Below, one piece after another: positions 43,323-53,800 of a DNA stretch of 64,000 nt. Source of the stretch: Orychophragmus violaceus (lineage: Eukaryota; Streptophyta; Magnoliopsida; Brassicales; Brassicaceae); NCBI GenBank assembly GCA_030180135.1, contig CM058233.1, positions 107,735,994-107,799,993 of the forward strand, given 5' to 3'. Positions within the stretch are counted from its first letter, which is position 1; each line of letters begins with the position of its first letter. The notes under the pieces are model-generated. The model ran no database searches and was not told where the DNA came from. It worked only from the letters and a program-made list of their open reading frames with translations. Made by a program: the position numbers and the translations under genes.

Positions 43323-46300
43323 ATGGGAAGCTTGAGTACGATTCTAAGACACCCAGATGAGATATATCCGTTCTTGAAGTTGAAGATTTCGATTATGACA
43401 GCTCGGAATCAGATCCCAACTGATCCACATTTAGCTTTCTGCTACTCAATGCTCCAAGAAATTTCTAAAACCTTTCTTTTTATTATTCAGCAACTATGCC
43501 CCGAGTTCCGTGATACGGTACGTATTTCTCTGCCTCTTTGTCTCAGCAATAATATACTATATTATAGATAGCTATGTTACATTTTTAGTTACATCAATAT
43601 TTTTTTCCACCAATTTTCTTATTTAGTTTTTTTTTTGTTGCTTTTAATTAGATGTGTGTGTGCTACTTGATTCTTCGAGCTCTTGATACTGTTGGTTAGT
43701 ACTTCATAACTGTGGCATCCAAACAATTTTTTTATATATAATATATTTGTAATTAAAGCAAACGGATCAATAACCGGGTACAAAAGGTAGACGCTACCAA
43801 ACCAAAAGACCAAATCTGAAACCCTAATAAACCGATTCGGAACCTTCAAATCAGACACCAAAATTACGAAATCTACCTTCGCCACTTTTTAGAAACACTC
43901 CGGGTCCGATTAACGTCGCCAACGGATCTGAGCCGGAGAAATTCACACATTGATGAGTTTTCTTCTGGAGATCTTTTCTTTTCTTAAACAAAAATTCAAA
44001 ATTCTTAAATTAGTATCATCTATTATTTATTTAATTACATATTTTTTTGTTACTATAAAGAGGATGACACAAGCATACCAACTGAGATTAAGGTTCCCAT
44101 TCTGATAGCTTTCCACCGTCACATACATGATCCTGACTGGCATTTCGCATGTAAGTATAAGAAGAGTCACATCTTACTCTTTCAGATGAAATAGATTATT
44201 TTTTTTTTTGATTTTTTGGGGGGCAAGATTATTTATTTTGTTTTAACTTAAATCCTAATCCGATTTTAGGTGGTATTAAGAAGAGTCACAAGGTTCTGAT
44301 GGACCAATTTCACCATGTTTCTGCAGCATTTCTGGAACTTGAACCATGGTTAGTTAATATTTGACATATGCAACTATGTTCTGTTTTTACAAATTTTCCT
44401 TGCTCTTTTATATTAATTGATCTACTGAGTTTGTCGAATCTCTTTCTAGCGATACAAATTAATTTATGTTGTTTTCCTAATTTACCCAAAAGGTGTCAAA
44501 AGGTTATTGAAGATATAACCAAGAGAATGGGTGCAGGAATGGCCAAATTCATTTCCAAAGAGGTTCATGATACAAAAGACTCTTTGTAATAGGGCTGTTT
44601 CGGGTACTTCAAGTCGGGTCGGATCGGTTCAGAATTTCGGTTATTTAGATAGTTTAGAAAATGTTAAATGACCTGAAAATGATTGAAAAAATTCGGTTCA
44701 GAAGCCGGTTAGTTCGGTTATTGATTTTGTTACTGATATTACCGAAGTTTTTTGTTTTTGGTTAAAATTTGGTTAACTGGTTTAAATCGGTTAATTTTGG
44801 ATTAGTTCTGTTAATATGGGTCAAAAAAAAATTTGGTTAATTTTGCTATGATTTGATTTAAAATAAAATTAAAAACGTAGTTCGGTTGAATTGAACCGAA
44901 AGAATCACATTGATCTAAAATGATTCCAAACCGGTTTAACCTAAGTAACCAAACCAAAGTAAAAAGCCGAAAAACTCGATTCGGTTTAACCTAAGTAACC
45001 AAACCAAAGTAAAATGCCGAAAAATTCGATTCGGTTCAGAAACTTAGGTTTTGTTGTTTGTGGAATGTTGTTTGTTTCAGTTGCAAGTCTTTCATATTTA
45101 GTTTTGTTAATAACTGTCCAAATATAAATGCTGTGAAATTTGGATATTGAAGTTAAGCCATTACCAATACTTAGTAATTAACTTACTTGGTTAAGAGCAT
45201 AAAATGATTTGTGTATCGATAACAGGTAGAAACGGTTGATGATTATGATGAATACTGTCATTCTGTTGCTGGAGTTGTGGGTTTAGGTGTGTCAAAACTC
45301 CTCCTCGCTTTGAAATTAGAAACACTTACTCCAGATAGGAAGCAGATTTCCAATGCTGCAACTGTTTTTCTGCAGGTATGTGTAGTAATAATAATATGAT
45401 CTTCTTCTTTTTTTGCAATATTTCATAAACAGAATAAAAAAATGCTATTATCTTATTTTGCTAGAAAATAGACATTATCAAAGATTATCTTGAGGACATA
45501 AATGAAATACCAAAACCGCGCATGTTTTGGCCTCGTGAGATTTGGGGAAAATATGTTGACAAGCTCGAGGTGCATATATACATTTTCACTCTCAAGATCT
45601 CAACGTTATACTTAAAACATAATGCGACAGATCTCTTTTATTTTGTGAATTCTTATAATGCAGGACTTAAAAAATGAGGACAACTCAACAAAAGCAGTGC
45701 AGTGTTTGAATGATATGGTCACTAATGCATTGATTCACGTTGAAGATTGCTTGAAATATTTGGCTGCATTGCGTGATCCTGCAATATTTCGTTTTTATGC
45801 TGTCATTCAGGTTAGAGAAAATTAAAAGTTATAACATATTTATATTATTTTGCTTTTCTTGTCTAATTTAATATTTTAACTTTGGTCATTAATCAAATAC
45901 ATTGTTTTTTTCTTTTTTTTGATTAGATTGTGGAGTTTGGAACACTTGCATTATGCTATAACAATGTACAAGTATTTAGAGGCGCCGTGAAACTTAGGCG
46001 TGGTAATATGTTTTTTTTAATCTCAGGTTTAAACCATTTTAAATTAATGTATAGAGATTAATACGCTAGGAGGCCTTAAATTCTATAGTGTGTGATAATT
46101 GTCTCATAATAGAAGTTGAGAGGAATATTGACTGATATATAATGAATTTGGACCAATTTTATTAATTGTTAATTGATTTTGAGTTGGAAACCCATAAAAC
46201 CTAACATGGTATATTAATATGGTATCATAGCTCGAGTCACACACTTTTATAACCCGGTCTAAAAGTGGTATATGTCTTCAGATCCAACGGTTGATAGGTC

Positions 46301-47417
46301 AATACTCGAGTCTGGTTTAACACATTTTATAATCAATATTTTGAGATAATATAGAAATTAATGTGTCATGAAACCTTAATCTATGTATAGTGTGTGTGAT
46401 AATTGTCATATATTGTAAGTTCGGACTTGAGTCAATCCACTAATTATCAATTAGTTTTGAGTTGAAAATCCAAAAAACTTAATATAGTATCAAAACCAAA
46501 TTCACATACTCTTATAACCCGGCTCAAAAGTTGCATGTATCTTCGGACCATAGAATTGATGGTTTGTCAAGTAATTGCTAGAAAAATCATTATCTCGAGG
46601 AGAAGTATTGAGATAATTTAAAGATTAATGCGCCATATGTCCTTAATGACTAGAAAATGTGTAATAGTTATCCTACATTAAAAATTGAGAGGAACATTAA
46701 CTAATATATAAAGGACCTGAGGCAGTCCACTAATTGTCAATTGATTTTGATTTGGAAGCTTAAAAAACTTAACAATATTCAATCCTTGGGTTAATTAGAA
46801 TCAAAGGGTAATCATTAGTTCGTGAGTCAATTAATAACTAAGTTATATACAAACATTTTCTAAGTGAACAAAAAAAACAACTGATTTATTGAAATAAGAT
46901 GTATATGGTTTAGGTCTATGCGCTAAAGTGATGGATCGCACAAAGACAATGGATGATGTCTATGGTGCATTCTATGATTTTTCTAGCATGCTAAAAACAA
47001 AGGTATGTTGTCAACTGAAAATATTGCAATTTATATTCGTCTTTGGAATGGCTTTCGATTTTAATAGCCATACCATTTATTTGGAGGAATTCTCTCATAT
47101 AAAAGTTGGTATATTTCTTGTTTATGTTGGTTTAAATGCTATTTTGTTATATTGACATATGTTGTTAATAGGTTGACAATAACGATCCAAATGCCATTAA
47201 AACACTAAACCGACTCGAAGTCATCCAGAAAGCCTGCAGAGAAAATGGAGACCTTCACAAGAGGTAATGGTCCATTCTTTTTCTTGTTTTTTGTTGTTGA
47301 AGTTCTAATTAATCTTGTCTTATTGTTTTGTTTTCCTGTCAGAAAATCATATGTTAATGACGAAACACAATCAAATGCTCTCTTTGTAAGTTAATTTTAA
47401 TCTTGTTTCATAAAATA

Positions 47418-47449
<32 letters not shown>

Positions 47450-47560
47450 GTATAGCATAGTTTACTAATCATTCTCCTATATATACTGTAATTACAGATT
47501 GTAATGCTTGTGCTTCTACTGGCCACAATAGCCTTGGCATATCTAAAACACATAAATTAA
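43323..47560 (+). CDS. Squalene synthase-like paralogue, array copy 4, diverged (Tyr171 position is Ser)
   Basis: Thirteen exons with an open frame: 43323-43517, 43652-43694, 44061-44150, 44270-44348, 44493-44562, 45226-45375, 45465-45569, 45664-45810, 45927-46002, 46914-47002, 47172-47263, 47343-47385, 47498-47560. They give 413 residues. It keeps DTVED and DYLED and has Phe at the 287-equivalent, but the catalytic Tyr171 equivalent is Ser (DEYCHSVAGVVG). Further unusual changes are FRFYAVIQ for FRFCAIPQ, QKIDIIKDYLED for QKTNIIRDYLED, MCVCYL for VCVFYL, IVEFGTL for IVAIGTL and TPDRKQ for TPDWEQ. Exon 4 is 79 nt, one codon longer than in the other copies. The C-terminal helix ends LKHIN. The open frame with poor active-site conservation suggests a young pseudogene or a non-catalytic protein, not a squalene synthase. 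Confidence 0.88.
44586..45050. repeat. CGGTT-rich repeat in intron 5 of SQS copy 4
   Basis: Scattered ttcggttc/ggttaatttt motifs on the left half and ccgaaa/aaccaaa on the right make a loosely palindromic element. A 41-bp stretch (tcggtttaacctaagtaacc...) is directly repeated at about 44930-45010. It is missing from the other copies. Confidence 0.5.
46050..46780 (+). mobile_element. Degenerate TRIM-like tandem array in intron 9 of SQS copy 4
   Basis: Three related LTR-like units (about 46053-46207, 46346-46484, 46616-46774) contain aatt-attga-tttgagttggaaacccataaaacctaaca-type ends. The first two are followed by a decayed initiator-Met primer-binding site (GGTATCATAGCTCGAG at about 46220; AGTATCAAAACC at about 46487) and then by related interiors with cttataacccggtct and cttcggaccatag. 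This gives an LTR-interior-LTR-interior-LTR layout. The ends resemble those of the TRIM in the BLH6 intron, in opposite orientation. Confidence 0.6.
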
Positions 47561-48554
47561 CGCAAGTGGCTCTCAACTGTTGGAGTCGTCTATGACACTT
47601 CAAAGATCTTGACATGACGAACATAATTTCTAGGTTCCCCGAAGATTTTATGAATCTTCATTCACGTATCTTTTTTTTTTTTTTTTTTTTGCCTTGCTTT
47701 TCTTGTTTTAGCTTTGTCTGTAATTTGAACAATCGTACTATTCTTCATGTATCTCCCTTTCTTTTCAGTTTGGTTTTTTCGTTTTCTTTTCATGGAATAA
47801 ATTTCGGTTCGGTTCAATTTGTTTTTTGATTTTTTCTGTTATTGATTTTCTATCGAAACTAACCGAAAACAACCCCGAACCAGCAGTAAACAAAGAACCG
47901 AGTAAGCAAAACCGACCCCAAATTTAAACTAGGAGCTATCACCAAGCGCCGGAATGAAGGACAAATATCCGAAGAGGTCGTAGCTACAACCAAAATTAAA
48001 TTTTCCTACTCTCTTAAAAACCAAAATTAAACCAAAGGAACTAAACCATAATACCAAAGGAACAAACTAAACGAACCAAGCAACAGCTACAACCACCCAA
48101 ACTAATAAATGAGCACCTAGCTAAAAAACCAAATAAGAGACTAAAAAGACCAGAGAAACCAACAAACCTCCGACAAGAAACCATCTGATACCATATCGCA
48201 CGCTTGACTCACTGAGAAAACCAGCATCAAAAGAATACGAGGAGATACAAAACCAAACACGAGCATTGACGCACGAAGGAGTACCACAACCTATCCACAA
48301 ACCATCACCGGAGCAAGAGATCAGCGACCGACTTGTCCTCACTAGCAAAGCCAGCCCAAGAAGAACCACCGTAAGAAAGCAGGGACATCTTTGTTGCCGT
48401 CAACAGAGAGGAAGAGCACATATGAGACACCAGCTGAAACAACTAAAAACACACTGAAACCACTCCCCGACTCCGGCAGCCGCGAGGCACCAACATCACG
48501 AAGAAAAATCTGCGATTTACATCGAGCACCATGCCAGAGAAGAAATTAGGGCGA

Positions 48555-48757
48555 TTAGAACATATACATTTAAGAACTCATTAAGGACCGATCTTTATAT
48601 AAAGATTTTAAAGATTGATTTCTTCACTCTTGACGCTTACGTGGCACTTTCTTATTCGTTCATTTTCCGTTTTTTTTTCCAAACTTTCCAAAAAAAATAT
48701 ATATTAAAATAAGATTTAAGAACTTTTAAGGGGGGTTCATTGCTGTACATGCTCTTA
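48555..48757. mobile_element. PIF/Harbinger-like MITE (197 bp)
   Basis: The element at 48558-48754 has termini GAACATATACATTTAAGAAC and, inverted, GAGCATGTACAGCAATGAAC. TTA flanks it at 48555-48557 and 48755-48757. The internal block gaccgatctttat...aagattttaaag relates it to the elements at 7949 and 8287. Confidence 0.8.
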
Positions 48758-49189
48758 TGGGGTGTTTCAGTTAGTTCGATTATTCATTTTTCAGAATTTT
48801 TTTTTAAAAGTTAAGTTCGATTTAATTATCAGTTAATTTCGATTACTAAATCTAAACCTAAAGATACCTAGTTTATTTTAAAATAAATTTGGTTAAATTT
48901 GGTCAGATTTAGTTAAATTCGAGTATTTCGATTTATTCGGACAGATTGGTTCGATTCGGTTTGATTCGATAATTTTAATGTATTTTTGTTTATTTTATTT
49001 ATTAAAATTTTGGTTACCAAATCGGTTCGGGCGAACTAAACCGAACCGATAACCGAGATTAATCTTTAAACTTACCGAAATAACCCAACCAAATAACCGA
49101 ATTAACTGAAAAACGAAAAATCGGTTTGGTTCGGGTTGGTTAACTCGTACGGTTTAAAATCCCAGCATCTCTACATCCCCAAAGGTTGG

Positions 49190-49305
49190 TGCATTGGGCT
49201 CATAAGGCCCGTTGGGCTTAGCAATCAGATCCAAATAGCTATAAATTTTTAACAAGCCGCAAAAAAATTGGGCCTGTACAAAACCCTAGATTTATATAAA
49301 TCTGA
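49190..49305 (+). promoter_or_regulatory. RPS3a promoter: Site II motifs, telo-box and TATA
   Basis: Within 210 bp of the RPS3a start there are several TGGGCT/TTGGGCC (Site II) elements at about 49195, 49213 and 49268, a telo-box AAACCCTAG at 49281-49289, and tttatataaat at about 49290-49300. The Site II plus telo-box pairing is the classic combination in Arabidopsis ribosomal protein promoters, so growth-linked expression is expected. Confidence 0.75.
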
Positions 49306-49404
49306 AGCCAGACGTATTTAGAGCTTTCTCTCTCACTTGTTGAAGCCGCTTCTTCATCTTCTTCTCTGTTGCTCGACGCCGGCACCATCTGAAGATCCGT
49401 AACC

Positions 49405-50843
49405 ATGGCCGTCGGGTATACTCTTCTGCATCCCTCCTAGCTTATGTGTCCAGATTATGTATCTGAATCTCACATGCGAGTATCATTTTCTGATTTACAT
49501 TGAATTTATAGGAAGAACAAGAGGATTTCAAAGGGTCGTAAAGGAGGAAAGAAGAAGGCGTAAGTAACATATATTCTCAGATTAGAATCTTCAGATTTTC
49601 ATATTTAATCTGTATATTGAGGAAAAATCGTTTAAAAAAAATTCGATAATGCAGTGTTGATCCTTTCTCCAAGAAGGATTGGTATGACGTCAAGGCTCCA
49701 GCTTCATTCAGCAACAGAAATGTTGGCAAGACGCTTGTTTCAAGGACTCAGGGTACCAAGGTGCAATGTCTATGTCTTGTACTATAGTGGAGAGAATAGG
49801 ATTGCTTGATCTGTTGTTCTAGTGATTTAGAGCTTCGTTTGTTAGTTTAAGCTGTAGAGAATGGAATTAGCTTTAGCTTAGTTTCATTGTTGGAGTAATA
49901 CGAATTGCATTGTGATAAGAAAGTCTGTTTGGGTAATTTCAGATTGCCTCTGAGGGGTTGAAACACAGAGTTTTTGAGGTTTCTCTTGCTGATCTCCAAG
50001 GTGATGAAGACAACGCTTACAGGAAGATCCGTCTTAGAGCTGAAGATGTTCAGGGCAGGAATGTATTGACTCAATTCTGGGTAAGTTAAAGACCTTTTTC
50101 TAGAAAATCTTGGGAAATGTTGTTTCTGCAGATACTTGAACGGTGTTCTGTTTTGTTCATTCTTTTAGGGTATGGATTTCACAACCGACAAGCTAAGGTC
50201 ATTGGTGAAGAAGTGGCAGACATTGATTGAAGCTCATGTTGATGTGAAGACCACAGACAGCTACACTTTAAGGTTATTCTGCATTGCTTTCACCAAGAGG
50301 CGTGCTAACCAGGTGAAGCGTACTTGTTATGCTCAATCCAGCCAAATCCGTCAGGTAAAATAACACAATGTGTTTGTTATTGTTAGCTTTAAACAGAAAT
50401 TGTATACAACTCACTCACTGAGATTGTTGTTGGATCATTGTAGATCCGTAGAAAGATGACTGAAATTATGGTGAAGGAGGCTTCATCTTGTGACCTTAAG
50501 GAACTTGTAGCCAAGTTCATTCCTGAGGCTATTGGAAGAGAGATTGAGAAGGCGACACAAAGCATCTACCCGTTGCAGAACGTCTTCATCCGTAAAGTTA
50601 AGATCCTTAAGGCTCCCAAGTTTGACCTTGGAAAGCTCATGGAGGTGAGTTAAATGTACTTGTTTATCATTGTTGCATCGGTCTTAGTCTAGCCATTGAG
50701 ACTAATCGAATCTAAACTTTTGTTTTTTTTTTGTTTTGTTATAGGTGCATGGTGACTATACAGCAGAGGACGTTGGTGTGAAGGTAGACAGGCCAGCGGA
50801 TGAAACAATGGCTGAGGAACCAGCGGAAATTATTGGAGCTTAG
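49405..50843 (+). CDS. RPS3A: Cytosolic 40S ribosomal protein eS1 (S3a), RPS3aB orthologue
   Basis: Seven exons: 49405-49415, 49512-49559, 49655-49760, 49943-50080, 50169-50354, 50444-50644, 50745-50843. They give 262 residues, identical in length to the Arabidopsis protein. The basic N-terminus MAVGKNKRISKGRKGGKKK is followed by DPFSKKDWYDVKAP, NVGKTLVSRTQGTK, the LKHRVFEVSLADLQ segment, a conserved CIAFTKRRANQVKRTCYAQS block, and an acidic C-terminal tail ending AEIIGA. eS1 sits at the exit of the mRNA channel on the small-subunit platform. The first exon has only 11 coding nucleotides, a common design for ribosomal protein genes. All introns are GT-AG and the frame closes. Position matches AT4G34670. 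Confidence 0.96.
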
Positions 50844-53800
50844 AGATTATAGATTTGTTTGTTTTTTTGTTGGGAAGAAAAAACTAATGTAGTGTCGCCA
50901 TTGTTGTGGAGTTTTTTTATAAGAGAAGTTTCACATCAGTGCGGCTGTTTTTGGATTTGTTTTTGATGGATTATTTATTGTTTATCATGTTTTTTAATAT
51001 TAAGTGTCTCAGTTCTGTTCTTCATTCCTTGATTTGCTTAAATTGTTTGGAAGAAAATACAGTGATAGTAATGAAATAACTAGTTAGTTATTCAGCATTT
51101 TCGCCCTCTCGTTGGAACTTCTAGATCCACCGGATTTTCTTTTCCTTCCAAAACTTCAGCCACAGTATCTATTTTTCGGAGCTTCTCAGCTACTGCTCTG
51201 CCGTTCTCTGGATTCTCTACTTCGAAGCTTTTTTTCTCTTGCGTGGAGGTCCTCTGCTCCTCTTGCCGGTGGTGTGGATTTGCGCGGACACTATTTGCAC
51301 ACCTCCTCCCGCGACTCTTCCTATGTCCATTCACGCCTCGTCCCGGCTCTTACTCTCGGCATAGAGAGGTATGACTTCTTTGGTCCTTATGACACCTTGG
51401 GTCATCTTGCATCGTGTTGGAAGTGTTCTTGGCATAGTAATCTTTTTCCTAGTTTAAATGTTAGATCTTTTCAATTATTTCAATATGAGGCTTGTTGGCT
51501 GTTTTTAAGCATTCAACTAGTCTGTTTTGAGAGAGTTTGGTCATTACTCTGCCATTTGTTACCTTGTTATGTGGTTTGTTTATTTTTATGAGGTTGTTAT
51601 CCATTTACCTCTTTGTGAGAATGTTATCCAAACTCTGTTTTCTGTGTTTGTGAACTCTTTACATCCCATAAAACTATAAGAGATTATCATTTCAAAACCT
51701 ATCTTGGATCCACGGCATCAAGTTTGGTTAGGTGGTTGAGGATTTCCTTACAGATTCAATGTTCATCAAATCAATGCTTAGTCATCTCAGTAACCAAATC
51801 TCTTGATGCATCTAAAGCACCAGTTGATGCAGTTTGTTCGGGTAATGAGACACCAAGTGTGTCTCATGTTTCCCAAAACTTCATTCCATTGAGCAATTTC
51901 TAAGTTTTAAACTCAAGTTGTTTCAATGTTATGTATGTTCATATCTTATATGTTTATGTTTTAGTTTGTTTGGCTTATGTTTGTAGTTTTTTGAATAATT
52001 ACTCATTTGTTGGAGAGTAAATTTCTATAAAAGTTTTGTTTTAGCCAAAAAATAAAGTTTTACAAATTGTCTATGCAAAAATTAAATTCATCTGTTTTTT
52101 GGACCATTTGTATTATGCAACATTTTTTTTAATTGGTTTAAAATATCAAATAATGTTTTGAATGGTAGAAAAAAACTTAAAATAGTATAATTAATATGTT
52201 TGTGTTGCGTGACTTGTATTGTTGGTTTTTCCTCTTCGAATTATTCAGGACAGTCCTATCTCTTACACAATTCGTCATTATATTTACCTTGTCTTTGATT
52301 CAAATAATGATATTTTCTCTCGTTCACTTACATTGGAGATCATTTTTTTTTTTTGTATTTATGACAATGGCTTGTGACGAATGATTACATTATATTTCAA
52401 CATTCAGTGCTTCAAATGGATTAAATGTTTAGTTAAAACCCAAATGATTATGTTTTGTGACTTTTGTCTTCGATCCTTTTTCCAATTCTTTCCATATTGA
52501 TTGATCTTGTTTTTCCGATATTTTTCTTCTTTCTTTCATTTTTTTTAAAGGGTCTTTCATTTTTAAGGAGGCACACTCGTTTAGTTAAGTGTTAGAGTGA
52601 CTGTGTTTTTGTATCTCTAATTTGCGAACTAGTGTCGTTAGAATTAAGATGATTTTCTCCCCATATTAGTAGTGATGACAGATATTGTGAACACGAGAAT
52701 ACAATGGTCATCAACTCATAAAACAACTTGCATTGATTACGAAGACTTGAAGCTAAGCTGTTCCATTTCCTTGACGAAATAAAAAATTAAAATTTGAAAA
52801 AGAGACAAGAGTGATGATGCAAATGAAATCGAGCAGTAAGAGGAAAATGTTAAATTAATTAATAATATTAATATACTTTTTATCATAATCACATCTAAAT
52901 CATTTTTTCATTAAAGAATGTAAGGTAATCACTTTGCACCCAAAACATAACTTCGTTCATAATTTTAACCAATCGCATTGCTTTCAAAACACATCGTTCT
53001 CACATATAAATCGTAGTCACACTTAAACCGAAGTACCATTCGGGGCCAAAAAAAGTATATGAAGGTAAGGCAAATGCTAGACGCAACGCTAATTGTTACT
53101 TTGTTAGTGTCTTTTTTTGTTTATGATACTCATTATTTTGAAAAAGTTAAAAACGAATATAATCAATTCCAAAATCATAATTCTTACTCTATACATAATT
53201 TTGGATATGAATATGCATGATATCAAGTTTGAGTTTGAATTCAAAAATTTATAGCCAATTTCATAGACAGAATATTAACCATTAAAGAATATTACATATA
53301 AAACTAAAAAGATACCAAATCAGGACTCTTTAGTTTAACCAAGAGCAGCAAATACTTTTAGAAGACTAAAACTCAGCCTAATCAACCACTACTCTTAATT
53401 TTCTAGAAATCATTCATTTGTCAGAATTTTTAATATTAGTGAAATATTATGAGATTTCACATTTTAAGTAAAAAATATAAGATTAGGTTAGTTTTTCTCA
53501 TCTACGAAAAAGAAAAAATCAGCGTAATTAACCCGATTCCAATAAATTTAATTCACCAATTTTATTTTATTTAGTCCATTTGTGTACTACCATTTGCAGC
53601 CATAAATTTTAAAATATCCTCCAACCTAATAAATAATAATAGTTTTTGATCTTCAATTTGAACCAAACTAAAAAAGGAATAGTGCATAATTGGTAAGAAA
53701 AAATGGTTTCTTTTGATACTGATCTTTCTTTTCTATAATTGTTATAATAGTGGTTGCTCTGGTGAACTCCACTCTAACGGTGGTTTGCATCTTCTCCACT

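Larger units (their letters stand above)
47561..49404. other. Repeat-rich interval between the SQS array and RPS3a
   Basis: Contains CGGTT-type remnants (about 47760-47900 and 48780-49165), a GC-richer unidentified stretch at 47930-48550, and the MITE at 48558-48754. No gene frame is supported. In A. thaliana an SH3-domain protein gene (AT4G34660) lies between SQS2 and RPS3a; I find no trace of it here. Confidence 0.55.

Noticed and set aside
51112..51591. 159-codon plus-strand frame after RPS3a
   Set aside because: No recognised domain, overlapping minus-strand frame of similar quality, and Leu/Ser/Phe-rich composition; kept only as possible retroelement debris.
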